The notes beneath the pieces were generated by a model, which worked only from the letters and a program-made list of their open reading frames with translations, was not told where the DNA came from and did no database searches. Positions 31,920 to 39,692 of a stretch of 39,692 nucleotides of DNA are shown in pieces. How positions within the stretch are numbered: the first letter of the stretch is position 1; each line of letters begins with the position of its first letter. The position numbers were made by a program, and so were the translations under genes. Origin of the DNA: Lachnospiraceae bacterium (lineage in GTDB: Bacteria; Bacillota; Clostridia; Lachnospirales; Lachnospiraceae). The stretch covers positions 16,502-56,193 of the forward strand of contig VSNM01000035.1 of NCBI GenBank assembly GCA_009774245.1, given 5' to 3'.

Positions 31920-31988
31920 AAAGTGATATCCTTTGAAAAAAGGAATCCAACTTTCTCCTTTTATTTCAAATTATATCACTTTTTTGAA
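31915..31988. promoter_or_regulatory. Inverted repeat around the Fic gene start, candidate autoregulatory operator
   Basis: TTCAAAAAGTGATAT (31915-31929) and its near reverse complement ATATCACTTTTTTGAA (31973-31988) bracket the first codons and leader of the Fic gene. They are 43 bases apart. Confidence 0.5.
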
Positions 31989-32284
31989 TTTATGCAAGTT
32001 ATGTCTCCTGTAACATTCTCATTTTCAAATATACTCTACTCCACACTCTAATGGAAATATGATTACTTTTCACGCCTCAATAACTTATAAGTTAATAAAA
32101 ACTGGCATGGGTGTGAATCGTAACGAAATATGTTGAATGGATGAATTATACACAAATAAGTAGTGCAAAATATGCCCTGATATGATACAATAAGTGTCGT
32201 TAAGCCAATCACTGCCGACACATTTCCATTGGATTCCCATGTGAATTGAAAAATCGGTGTCCTGTACACACAAGGAGTACAACC

Positions 32285-32854
32285 ATGAATAAAGTAAATT
32301 TGAACGACATTGACAGCCTTCCTTTCTGGACAAACTATTTTGGCTGTTGTTATCCAGACGGTTATGACGAGGAAGAAGATGTCTGCGCATCAGAACTCAT
32401 GCAGGAACTTTATACAGAGGAGACCGGAAACTGGTGGAATACCTTTACCGGATATTATGACGGTGTCCTCGATGAAAGTGACGGATATCTGGCTGAGCCG
32501 ACTACACTGAACGTTTCACTGTCACAGGACAAAACGTTGAAAATAGAATTTCACCCGGGCGATATCCTCTATTTTATCAATGAGGAACAGGTCGGAAACA
32601 CTGGGCCGCACTGTGAACTGCAGACGATACCTTACAGTGATGTGGAACAGTTATTGTCTCTGGAAAATGGACGGCAATTGTTTCTGCTCCTGCTGCCGCT
32701 TGCCTATATCGATAGCAAGGAAAACGAGGGAAAAAACGAGATACAACCGATTCGAAAAAAGATCTCGCAGCAGATGCAGAATTATTTTCCTGAAGATCTA
32801 TGCGAAAACGTATCGAAATGTATTGTGGCAGGATTGATACTGCCGGAGGAATGA
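32285..32854 (+). CDS. Acidic protein of unknown function, possibly immunity-type
   Basis: This 189-residue soluble acidic protein has aromatic motifs FWTNYFGCCYPDGYDEEEDV and NWWNTFTGYYDGVLDE, and a C-terminal helical part. AAGGAG stands eight bases before ATG 32285; a 13-codon upstream extension lacks a site. The look (small, acidic, single copy near accessory genes) resembles polymorphic-toxin immunity proteins, but I cannot place it in a family with confidence and no toxin gene is adjacent. Its stop is five bases before the carbonic anhydrase start, whose RBS lies within this gene, so the two are coupled. Confidence 0.65.
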   Translation: MNKVNLNDIDSLPFWTNYFGCCYPDGYDEEEDVCASELMQELYTEETGNWWNTFTGYYDGVLDESDGYLAEPTTLNVSLSQDKTLKIEFHPGDILYFINEEQVGNTGPHCELQTIPYSDVEQLLSLENGRQLFLLLLPLAYIDSKENEGKNEIQPIRKKISQQMQNYFPEDLCENVSKCIVAGLILPEE

Positions 32855-32858
32855 AACT

Positions 32859-33332
32859 ATGCATAAAAACATCTTGATCGCGCCGGGTGCACACGTTATT
32901 GGCGATGTGCTTATGGGAGAAAACGTAGGTATATGGTACAACGCCGTCGTCCGCGGCGATGCAGATACAATCGTCATTGGCGACAACACCAATATCCAGG
33001 ACAACTCTACCGTACACACAGATGCGGATTACTCTGTGAACATCGGCAAGGGCGTCACCATCGGACACAACGCCATCATTCATGGGTGCACGATCGGGGA
33101 CAACACGGTCATCGGCATGGGAAGCATCGTCCTGAGCGGCGCAGTGATCGGCAACAACTGCATTATCGGTGCAGGCTCGCTCGTCACCGGGAAGATGCGC
33201 ATTCCCGACAATTCCCTTGCCTTTGGAAATCCCGCGAAAATCGTCCGAACCGTCTCTGCCGAGGAGATCGAATCCAACCGTGAAAACGCCATGCACTATG
33301 TGGCGCTTATCGCAGAAAACAAGCATACTTGA
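32859..33332 (+). CDS. Gamma-class carbonic anhydrase-like protein (left-handed beta-helix)
   Basis: This 157-residue hexapeptide-repeat protein (many [IVL]GxxxxI units) has the three metal-binding histidines of the gamma-carbonic anhydrase family, H53, H70 and H75 (VHTD, GHNAIIHG). It also has the conserved R32 and D34 of the NAVVRGD motif and ends with the usual short helix. It probably acts as a cytosolic trimer; family members either interconvert CO2 and bicarbonate or are inactive relatives (YrdA/PaaY type), which cannot be told apart here. GGAGGA precedes ATG 32859, inside the end of the preceding gene. A fold-back element follows. Confidence 0.9.
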   Translation: MHKNILIAPGAHVIGDVLMGENVGIWYNAVVRGDADTIVIGDNTNIQDNSTVHTDADYSVNIGKGVTIGHNAIIHGCTIGDNTVIGMGSIVLSGAVIGNNCIIGAGSLVTGKMRIPDNSLAFGNPAKIVRTVSAEEIESNRENAMHYVALIAENKHT

Positions 33333-33337
33333 CAAAG

Positions 33338-33513
33338 TAAGGAACTGTCAATAAATAACTCATCAATTTGACTTGTCAGGTACTGACATGGCTAAATGTC
33401 CATCTGCGGCATCAGATAATCTTGACGTAGCCCGCTACGCCTACGATTATCTTCTTTGCAGCTGAACATTTATACAGCGTCAAATTAACAAGTTATTTCT
33501 TGACAATTCCTAA
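33338..33513. repeat. Fold-back MITE-like element, family II, copy 2
   Basis: This is the same element as 28791-28951, with 15 extra bases (about 33379-33393) that form a small TGTCAG-gta-CTGACA hairpin. It fills the gap between the carbonic anhydrase stop (33332) and the FtsX stop (33516), so it may also act as a bidirectional terminator. Confidence 0.85.
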
Positions 33514-33515
33514 GT

Positions 33516-36116
33516 TCATGATTCTTTTCGTATCTTTTCAACAATACTTTCCCTGTTAAATGATTTAAAAATCATAATAGAAATAACACCTGATAATACG
33601 ATTGTTAAAAAAGAAAGCGCCACTGCAGGCCACCATATCAGTCCAAAATCCATAAACCATATGCTGCCGCAAATTCCCCTCATCATTGTCACTCCCAATA
33701 TCAGCGCTAAAATAACCCCCAATACTGCGGAATATAAAGCATAATATAAGCCTTCATACATGACCATTTTCGTAAGCTGTTTTGTTGTCATTCCCACACT
33801 CTGCATGATTGCATATTCCTTTTTGCGGGTAATAACATTCGCGATCATCAAGTTTATAAAATTCATAATTCCCGCAATACCAAAGACAGTGCCAATAAAA
33901 CATCCGACGATATATATCATGTTCCGAATCTTGTTCATACCATCTTTCAACATGGTAATGGAACTGTATCTAATTTCACCTTCTGATTGTTTTACAAATT
34001 CCTCTAATTCTTCTGTCGCAGAAATCAGTTCCTCCTCATCTAAGTTGAATGAATAACTCATCAAATGGGAATCACCATATAGTTCCTGAAAAATATCTTC
34101 TGAAAAAAAGAACATTGCACCATCTCCTCCAACAGCTGCCACTCCGGTTGTAATATATGGCACCTCATATTCTGTTGGCGTCAGGCCAATCTGGGCAATC
34201 ACTTCAAATTCCCTCTCCTCCTGATCTTTTGAGTGGACACTGATTTTCTGCCCGATCTCACATTGAAACCTGCTCATGTCAAACTGTATGTCACTCTGTT
34301 TTTTTGGCAGTGCTTCTATTACATAATTTCCTTCCCTCAATTTTTCATATAAGTTCTCTTTTGATACATCATTTGCAATACCAAGCACTTCACATCGTTT
34401 CAGCACATTATCATTGCATCCATATACATTGCATACCGGGTAATTGTCATAACCCAATGGTATACTGAATCTCTCACTTGGAGCATAATATCTTCCACCC
34501 CACTCAATAGGCTCATTTCCAGTAGTTTCCAGGCCATAGTCAATCGTTACGTCTGCATCATCCAGCGTATTTTTATATAGATAACCTTCATCTTTTACAG
34601 GAAATCTTTCCCTGACCTGATCGATGACCGCCTTGTCGAGATGATCTGTAAGTTTTGTATATCCTTTCATGTTATTAAATGTGTTTCCATTTGCAATCAC
34701 AATATCCACCGCACATTGTTTTCGTACAGCTTTCTCGACATCGACACTGTTTGCAATAATCATCGTTGAATTCATCAATACACAGCAAAGAGCCATCGAG
34801 ATAATGATGTAAATGCCTCTCTTTTTATTTCGTTTCGCATTGGCTGTGGCTAATCGCCAAACCGAAAATTTTTTTGAGTTTCTTTTGCTCTTTTTCTTTA
34901 GTTGATCAGAATATCGCATTGCTTCTAATGGTGATATTTTTGCTACGATGCTTATGGGTCTGCGTATGCTGATGACCACTGTAAGAACTGTAAATATTAG
35001 TGCGCCTATAAATATCAATGGATTTAACGAAAACTCAACAGTCAACCCATGGTATTCACTTGCCATAAAATCCAGTGCGACAGGCAATATTGCATTCCCC
35101 AAAATGTATCCCAATAACAGGCCGATCGGCAGCGCCATCATTATAAGCCATAGCGCCTGTATCGATACATAACTTTTGATCTGACTCTGGGTAGTCCCGA
35201 CTGTTTTTAACAGTCCATATCCCTGTATATCCTGTAAAACTGATATTTCAAATATATTGTGTATCAACAGATAATTAACAAATATGAAAAGCGTCAGAAA
35301 CAGAAGTAATATGAAGATGTTCTGTAGACCGATACCCGGATTCGTAACCCTATTCACAGAACTTCCAATAAACTTTGCAGACTCCATATTTTGAGGTTCC
35401 CCACCTAAATCTAGGATGATTTCCTCAAGCTGTTTCTCCATATTTGTCTTTTTTGCAAATACGATATCCGAAAAATACGTTCCCGCATATTCCCTGTCTA
35501 TATCAAATGTATACGGAAATAGGTCTTTGTTTGCTTTTATAAATTCGTCCGATACAAGCATAATGCTTGTCTGTGTATTAGACGCTTCCCACCAGCCAGA
35601 TACAATCATCTCATACCGATACGTCTCCCCCCTTAACACAAATTCCACTTCAACTTCCGCCCCAACTTCCGGTTGAATACCCATACTTTCCAGTGCACGG
35701 TCTGTTGTCGCAATTTCGTTTTCATGGATTGGCGCCTTCCCAAATACAGGCACGGAAAAAGTCAATTCCTGTTCAAACGCATCCATATAATCCAGCTCTA
35801 TATTATGTGTCTTTGCATTACTCAAATACCCAATTGGCCTCCTCATGCCATGCATGGAAATTCTCCCATCCCCGGAAAGTCTGGCAAATTGTTCTTCCGT
35901 CATATAACGCAGATCTGCATCGGACTTACTTCCCTTCTGTTGTTGCATGGCAGCCTGTATCGACTCATATGCTCCAATTCCTGCTGTAAACAGTGTTGTA
36001 AACAATACCGTTGTCAATACCATCGCCAAAACCGCAATGATATTTCTTATTTTCTTTTGCTTAAAATTCCTTCTGGCTAATCTGACGATACATTTCCTGT
36101 TCCGCGTATAATACAT
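33516..36116 (-). CDS. FtsX-type ABC permease, second locus
   Basis: This permease of about 866 residues has the same two-half topology as the permease at 7055-9628. TM1 is near 30-50, a large extracytoplasmic domain and three TM segments follow, and then comes a second set with FAIMQSVG-like motif (YAIMQSVGMTTKQLTKM). The shared motifs GYGLLKTVGTTQSQI and ISPLEAMRYSD mark it as a paralogue. ATG 36116 follows AGGGAGG; an in-frame ATG six codons upstream coincides with the ATPase stop region. It is the partner of the ATPase encoded just upstream. No two-component system is adjacent, so regulation is not evident. Confidence 0.9.
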   Translation of the reverse strand: MYYTRNRKCIVRLARRNFKQKKIRNIIAVLAMVLTTVLFTTLFTAGIGAYESIQAAMQQQKGSKSDADLRYMTEEQFARLSGDGRISMHGMRRPIGYLSNAKTHNIELDYMDAFEQELTFSVPVFGKAPIHENEIATTDRALESMGIQPEVGAEVEVEFVLRGETYRYEMIVSGWWEASNTQTSIMLVSDEFIKANKDLFPYTFDIDREYAGTYFSDIVFAKKTNMEKQLEEIILDLGGEPQNMESAKFIGSSVNRVTNPGIGLQNIFILLLFLTLFIFVNYLLIHNIFEISVLQDIQGYGLLKTVGTTQSQIKSYVSIQALWLIMMALPIGLLLGYILGNAILPVALDFMASEYHGLTVEFSLNPLIFIGALIFTVLTVVISIRRPISIVAKISPLEAMRYSDQLKKKSKRNSKKFSVWRLATANAKRNKKRGIYIIISMALCCVLMNSTMIIANSVDVEKAVRKQCAVDIVIANGNTFNNMKGYTKLTDHLDKAVIDQVRERFPVKDEGYLYKNTLDDADVTIDYGLETTGNEPIEWGGRYYAPSERFSIPLGYDNYPVCNVYGCNDNVLKRCEVLGIANDVSKENLYEKLREGNYVIEALPKKQSDIQFDMSRFQCEIGQKISVHSKDQEEREFEVIAQIGLTPTEYEVPYITTGVAAVGGDGAMFFFSEDIFQELYGDSHLMSYSFNLDEEELISATEELEEFVKQSEGEIRYSSITMLKDGMNKIRNMIYIVGCFIGTVFGIAGIMNFINLMIANVITRKKEYAIMQSVGMTTKQLTKMVMYEGLYYALYSAVLGVILALILGVTMMRGICGSIWFMDFGLIWWPAVALSFLTIVLSGVISIMIFKSFNRESIVEKIRKES

Positions 36117-36133
36117 CCTGTCCCTCCCTAACA

Positions 36134-36802
36134 TTACATGTCGATAATTTTTCCGTCTTGTATTCTGATGATCCGATCCGCCATTTGAGCCAGACTCATA
36201 TTATGCGTAATCATGACAATCGTCTGACAGAACCTCTGACTTGTCTGTTTGAGCAACCCCATAACCTCAAGGCTTGACTGTGTGTCAAGATTTCCCGTCG
36301 GTTCATCAGCCAGGACGATTGTCGGTTTGGTAATGAGCGCCCTGGCAATGGCAACCCTTTGCTGTTGCCCTCCAGATAAATTGTTTGGTAAATTTTCCAG
36401 TTTCTTATCAATCCCAAGTATGGAAACAACCTTATTAAAAAAAGTTTTATCCACATCTTTTCCATCCAATTCTACTGGAAAAACGATATTTTCATAAACA
36501 TTCAATGTCGGAATCAAATTATAATTCTGAAAAACAAATCCAATATTTCTTCTACGAAAGATTGTCAGTTCCTCTTCCTTTAGCAGTCCAATACTCTTCC
36601 CTTTTACCAGAACATTTCCGGAAGTAGGATGATCCAATCCGCCAATCATATTTAATAATGTTGACTTTCCGCTTCCAGAAGCCCCGACAATGGCTGCAAA
36701 TTGTCCGTCTTCTATCTTGAGCGAGACGCCATCTAAAGCCTTTGTAATATTTTCACCTGCACCGTAGTACTTTTTCAAGTCTGTTGTTTCAAGTATGGTC
36801 AT
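36134..36802 (-). CDS. ABC transporter ATP-binding protein, second locus
   Basis: This protein of about 222 residues has Walker A GASGSGKS, a Q-loop in FVFQNYNLIPTLNVYENI, signature LSGGQQQR, Walker B VLADEPTGNLD and H-loop MITHN, as in the LolD/MacB/BceA group. GGAGG lies about nine bases before ATG 36802. It is closely similar to the ATPase at 6385-7062. It is followed by the FtsX permease gene 17 bases after its stop. It probably acts in peptide or lipid export or in cell-envelope maintenance. Upstream is a fold-back element and a long AT-rich gap. Confidence 0.92.
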   Translation of the reverse strand: MTILETTDLKKYYGAGENITKALDGVSLKIEDGQFAAIVGASGSGKSTLLNMIGGLDHPTSGNVLVKGKSIGLLKEEELTIFRRRNIGFVFQNYNLIPTLNVYENIVFPVELDGKDVDKTFFNKVVSILGIDKKLENLPNNLSGGQQQRVAIARALITKPTIVLADEPTGNLDTQSSLEVMGLLKQTSQRFCQTIVMITHNMSLAQMADRIIRIQDGKIIDM

Positions 36803-36949
36803 ATCAGCAATCCCTCCATTTCGCAAACCTTTTAACCTTTATAATCTCTCTTTGTATAAATACAGCATACTCGTAAAATCTTACTGAATTATTACTTATA
36901 CTCATAAAAGTTAAATTTACCAAACTGAATGTGCATTTTCATGGTGATA

Positions 36950-37111
36950 TAAGGATCCTTAAAAAAATAACCTGACATTTTGCTTGCCTTTTCCTTCGAT
37001 AGTACCAAGCAAAAATTAGTTACATAGCCCACTATGCGCCTAATTTTTGCCTGGCACTCTCGAAGAAAAATTCTGCGCAATCTTGTCATGTTATTTCTTT
37101 AAGGCTCCTAA
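36950..37111. repeat. Fold-back element, family II, divergent copy 3
   Basis: Ends TAAGGATCCTTAAAAAAATA and, on the other strand, TTAGGAGCCTTAAAGAAATA are followed by AAC-TGACA on both sides. Inner arms CTTCGA...CAAGCAAAAATTAG pair, and a central hairpin ATAGCCCACTAT is present. In copies 1 and 2 the same core reads GTAGCCCGCTAC, a compensatory change. Confidence 0.7.
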
Positions 37112-37228
37112 GTTTTACTGCTCGTAAGTATAGTACCCCTGAAATATCAAAACAAAAAGAACAGGTTATCTTTATAAGATTTCCTGCTCCTCACTACCCC
37201 TGTTTTAACGCTTACTGCTTTTGCAATT

Positions 37229-37252
37229 CGAAGACAGTTTCACCTGTCTTCG
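37229..37252. terminator. 9-bp hairpin after the retropepsin-like gene
   Basis: CGAAGACAG (37229-37237) and CTGTCTTCG (37244-37252) are exact reverse complements around six bases, eight bases beyond the minus-strand stop at 37260. No strong T-run follows, so it is a weak terminator candidate. Confidence 0.5.
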
Positions 37253-37259
37253 CTATTCC

Positions 37260-37808
37260 TTATAATAATATATCATCTATATCAAGTATTAATTCAGGAT
37301 CTAAATAATCAATATCTTTATTCAGCATCCTTTTCTTGAGCGCATCTAATGTACTGGTATAATTATTAATCCAAAATGTTCCATTACTGCTACCCTTTTC
37401 CCTTAAATATTGAAAATCAAACAGGCTTAATATATCCATCCCAAAAACTGCTTTTTCACCTATATCCTCTGAAAAATACAACTTAATTTTGGGAATCAGT
37501 ATATCCTGTGTAATCCAAAAATCAGTTACTATGTACCCATACAATTTAATTTCCTCATCTGATGCAGTCAGTGCACCAGACTGATTATTATTCAGGATAA
37601 TTTTATTAGCAAATGGTTTTAAAGCATTATTTCTTAATCCCAAAATTGTATGAGTTGCACCAGTATCTACTTTCGCTTTCAGTTGTATCTTTTTCTTGTC
37701 AAGACAGAGCCTGATATTTGTGTAATATGACCTTCTATTGAAACTGCCCGATTTAGGCTCTCCTGTCTTTTCCATTTCAGACCTGATACCCTGTGTAGTA
37801 CTTTCCAT
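37260..37808 (-). CDS. Retropepsin-like aspartyl protease domain protein
   Basis: The product has 182 residues. The core motif KAKVDTGATHTILG (D48-T49-G50-A51) and the later hydrophobic-hydrophobic-glycine segment (AVFGMDILSLF) match the retropepsin/DDI1-like aspartyl protease fold, which works as a homodimer with one aspartate from each chain. No signal peptide or TM segment is seen, so it is cytosolic. ATG 37808 is chosen because AGGGAG precedes it; the long upstream frame overlaps the previous gene. It starts one base after the stop of the 37810-38175 gene, so the two form an operon. Substrate unknown. Confidence 0.75.
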   Translation of the reverse strand: MESTTQGIRSEMEKTGEPKSGSFNRRSYYTNIRLCLDKKKIQLKAKVDTGATHTILGLRNNALKPFANKIILNNNQSGALTASDEEIKLYGYIVTDFWITQDILIPKIKLYFSEDIGEKAVFGMDILSLFDFQYLREKGSSNGTFWINNYTSTLDALKKRMLNKDIDYLDPELILDIDDILL

Positions 37809-37809
37809 C

Positions 37810-38175
37810 TTATTCTCCCTTTGCATATATTGTATCAATTTCATGATAAGCCACCGGACTATACTTATAAGGCATAACCAAGGACTCTCCAAATCTCTCT
37901 GTTGCAACATTATCATATTCATAACAAATATCACTGTCATAATCTAATATGACATAATAAACATACGCAATAGTCGTATATATACCTGACTCAAGTTTCC
38001 TGCTACGTATCCTGTCTGATGTAATTAACACACATTCTTCAAGTTCCCACTGTAACTCGTCTATACTAATTTCCTTACTAGTATTCAATATTTCATAAAC
38101 TGCTGGCTCTATTTCCTTTACCTGTAATCCAAACTTTCTGAATACTTCTTTTACATTCACATTCACGCCCGTCAT
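37810..38175 (-). CDS. Unknown protein cotranscribed with the retropepsin-like gene
   Basis: This 121-residue acidic soluble protein has no signal peptide or TM segment. Segments ISIDELQWELEECVLITSDR and GIYTTIAYVYYVILDYDSD suggest an alpha/beta fold. I do not recognise a family. Its stop is one base before the retropepsin-like start, implying stoichiometric production. It could be the substrate, regulator or partner of the protease; no direct evidence. Confidence 0.65.
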   Translation of the reverse strand: MTGVNVNVKEVFRKFGLQVKEIEPAVYEILNTSKEISIDELQWELEECVLITSDRIRSRKLESGIYTTIAYVYYVILDYDSDICYEYDNVATERFGESLVMPYKYSPVAYHEIDTIYAKGE

Positions 38176-38487
38176 ATCATACCACCTTTCTAGCTTTATT
38201 AATTATTTCCCTTATATTTTCATCTTTATCATAGCATACATTATCCGGCTTATCAATGCACAGTTTTCAACATCAAATTAGCAAATATTATGTTACTGTT
38301 CACACAGCAATGTCATTTAGTTAAGCTTTTTCACCATTAAAATAAGCCCATTACTCTTTTTTTGGAGTAAAGGGCTTATTTTAATTAGTTACTTATTGTT
38401 GCTTTGTGTACATTATGCTACGTATTGTTGTTAATCGTAACCTCTTGAAGTATATTTTCTTATATTCTTTTATATGGAGGTATTGCT
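38176..38487. other. Divergent intergenic region with a hairpin and one repeat end
   Basis: About 310 bases between divergent genes. It holds a solitary copy of the family III end GTTACTGTTCAC (38292-38303). It also has a hairpin whose arms AAAATAAGCCC (38339-38349) and GGGCTTATTTT (38372-38382) are exact complements, with an inner TTACTC/GAGTAA pairing. A possible promoter for the XRE gene follows: TTGAAG, 17-base spacer, TTTTAT, before GGAGG 38476-38480. Confidence 0.45.
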
Positions 38488-38787
38488 ATGATTAATAACT
38501 TAGGTGAAAAACTAAAATCTGCTCGTATTCAAAATAAATTATCAAGAAAGGTCATTGCTGAAAGAACTGGTGTTTCTGTCAGTATGATTGGATTATATGA
38601 ATCCAATGTACGTCAGCCATCACTTAGTATTCTTATTAAGCTGTCTGCAATCTATAAAGTATCTGTTGATTATCTGCTCGGTACAGATAGTAATACAAGA
38701 AATGTTTTATATCTTGATGGTCTGACCGATAAACAGATTAATGTTTTAAGAATGACTGCTGATTGTTTCCGAAATTCTAATACATAA
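38488..38787 (+). CDS. XRE-family HTH regulator
   Basis: The product has 99 residues. A standard Cro/CI helix-turn-helix spans about 5-65 (LGEKLKSARIQNKLSRKVIA, VSVSMIGLYESNVRQPSLS, KVSVDYLLG), with a short C-terminal tail. GGAGG stands seven bases before ATG 38488. A terminator hairpin (38821-38842) follows the stop. Regulators of this size commonly control mobile-element or defence genes. Target unknown; the divergent retropepsin operon is one candidate. Confidence 0.88.
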   Translation: MINNLGEKLKSARIQNKLSRKVIAERTGVSVSMIGLYESNVRQPSLSILIKLSAIYKVSVDYLLGTDSNTRNVLYLDGLTDKQINVLRMTADCFRNSNT

Positions 38788-38820
38788 TGTCTTATTAACA
38801 CCACGCTCATTAAGCTAATG

Positions 38821-38848
38821 CGGACAGCTCTTTTGAGGTGTCCTTGTT
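38821..38848 (+). terminator. Terminator of the XRE gene
   Basis: GGACAgCTC-tttt-GAGgTGTCC forms a stem with one mismatch, followed by TTGTTTTAT, about 35 bases after the stop. Confidence 0.65.
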
Positions 38849-38963
38849 TTATCGCACAACACTAAATATATTGATATACTCATTTGTTGTAATGTTTCAT
38901 TATAATATTAAAGCAATCCGTTTGACTGGATTGCCTTTGATGCTTATTAAAAATCTAATTATT

Positions 38964-39593
38964 TCATTTTCTGTTGAATATTGCATCCATTTCTGCTGTA
39001 TTGTCTCCATTGTATATGAACCCTGATGACATCACATCGCCTTCTTTCCACACTTCACCCGTCGCAGGGTTAACTCCATCAAATCCTACATGGTCATCAT
39101 CATTGTTATTTGGCTGTTCAACTACTTGCTGTGGCTGTGACTGCTCTACCTGTGGCTGTTCAACTACCTGTTGCGTCTGCTCTGCTTTTGGCTGTTCAAC
39201 TACTTGCTGCTGTGGCTGTTCTTCTTTTGGCTGCTCTACTACTGACTCCGATTGCTCCTCTGTCGGTATTGTTTCTGATTCTTCCTCTGAAACTATGTAT
39301 TCTCCATCATTTGTATCAATAGCTGTCATTGCATTTTGCCCTTGTACATCTACTGAAACATTGTCTGTCAAACTTTGCTCATTGTCCCTTTGTTGATCTG
39401 TCGAGATATCCCCGTTATCAGCATTACTGTTTGATTCATCAACATTATGGCTCGATTCCTCAACTTCGCTACTCTCCATCTCAATATTTTTCATGACCTC
39501 TACTGTATTACTATTGTTCACTGTCTCATTACCGCCGCACGCAGTTAAGCCTATTATTACCATACCCAATATTAAAATTATCCTTTTCTTCAT
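38964..39593 (-). CDS. Lipoprotein with Gln/Glu/Pro-Val repeats
   Basis: The product has 209 residues. The signal peptide MKKRIILILGMVIIG is followed by lipobox LTAC, so it is lipid-anchored to the outside of the cytoplasmic membrane. A long acidic Ser/Asn/Asp/Glu linker precedes about five units of the VVEQPKxEQxQQ type (about 119-165). A short C-terminal part (GFDGVNPATGEVWKEGDVM) follows and may be the functional unit. GGAGGT precedes ATG 39593; an in-frame GTG five codons upstream overlaps the RBS. Gln/Glu-Pro repeats suggest a cell-wall-spanning spacer. No family recognised. Confidence 0.8.
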   Translation of the reverse strand: MKKRIILILGMVIIGLTACGGNETVNNSNTVEVMKNIEMESSEVEESSHNVDESNSNADNGDISTDQQRDNEQSLTDNVSVDVQGQNAMTAIDTNDGEYIVSEEESETIPTEEQSESVVEQPKEEQPQQQVVEQPKAEQTQQVVEQPQVEQSQPQQVVEQPNNNDDDHVGFDGVNPATGEVWKEGDVMSSGFIYNGDNTAEMDAIFNRK

Positions 39594-39692
39594 TTTCACT
39601 ACCTCCACGAATTGCTGGGTAGTGTCAAGTCTACTACCTGTTTTTTCTATTCAAAGCCTTTATTTTCGGGAGTTTGCAAAAAAATGAGCAAT

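Noticed and set aside
32577..33335. Minus-strand ORF of 252 codons
   Set aside because: Shadow of the carbonic anhydrase and acidic protein genes; His/Asp-rich composition mirrors the hexapeptide repeats.
37810..37940. Extension of the retropepsin-like protein upstream of 37808
   Set aside because: It would read through the upstream gene in another frame and lacks an RBS; AGGGAG clearly marks ATG 37808.
38339..38382. Terminator or attachment site for an integrated element
   Set aside because: The hairpin is perfect, but there is no integrase gene or second copy of a core sequence in the window, so an att site cannot be supported; kept only as part of the intergenic entry.

Overview
The window looks like a chromosomal segment of an anaerobic gut Firmicute of the Clostridia, most probably Lachnospiraceae. 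The reasons are strong AGGAGG ribosome binding sites, frequent GTG/TTG starts, the gene families (BceAB-like ABC/FtsX loci with a two-component system, BlaI/M56 pairs, LytTR/GHKL regulators, DUF2809) and many fold-back intergenic repeats. This is inferred from gene style; no rRNA or other marker gene is present. Base composition is uneven: 1-27 kb is mostly moderate GC, while about 22.2-23.9, 29-32.2 and 37-39.7 kb are AT-rich and look accessory.

Layout. 1-236: tail of an acidic repeat protein. 385-1668: PLP aminotransferase (minus). 1797-3377: ATPase/PD-(D/E)XK protein (minus). 3706-4539: small PD-(D/E)XK coiled-coil protein. 4645-9628: response regulator, sensor kinase, ABC ATPase and FtsX permease, a probable antimicrobial-peptide sensing and efflux unit. 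9772-14804 (minus): two half-ABC exporters, a soluble GHKL kinase and an unknown protein. 14935-17026: PadR repressor and divergent MATE pump sharing an operator. 17273-18299: MarR regulator and flavodoxin. 18435-19314: frameshifted LRR-like gene. 19356-22112 (minus): LytTR regulator with an odd receiver insertion, then a membrane EAL protein. 22204-23683 (minus): AAA ATPase with a broken partner. 23924-26877 (minus): BlaI/BlaR1-like pair with tandem promoters. 27281-28733: XRE remnant, Arc-like RHH protein, unknown protein, DUF2809 protein. 29713-31919 (minus): Fic protein and a shortened AlbA_2/Schlafen-type protein. 32285-33332: unknown acidic protein and gamma-carbonic anhydrase. 33516-36802 (minus): second FtsX/ABC pair. 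37260-38175 (minus): retropepsin-like protein with an unknown partner. 38488-38787: XRE regulator. 38964-39593 (minus): lipoprotein.

The common theme is envelope stress, export and defence: two FtsX-type ABC transporters, one heterodimeric exporter, one MATE pump and a BlaR1-type sensor, each beside a local regulator. A second theme is gene decay by small deletion or frameshift: the ATPase partner at 22.3 kb, the AlbA_2 protein at 30.5 kb, the LRR gene at 19.3 kb and the XRE gene at 27.5 kb. A third is at least three families of fold-back intergenic repeats, two of which show compensatory base changes between copies.

Most promising for follow-up: the ATPase/effector pair whose effector has lost its middle, the retropepsin operon, the Fic protein with a changed active site, and the dispersed structured repeats. 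Family names come from motif reading without searches.
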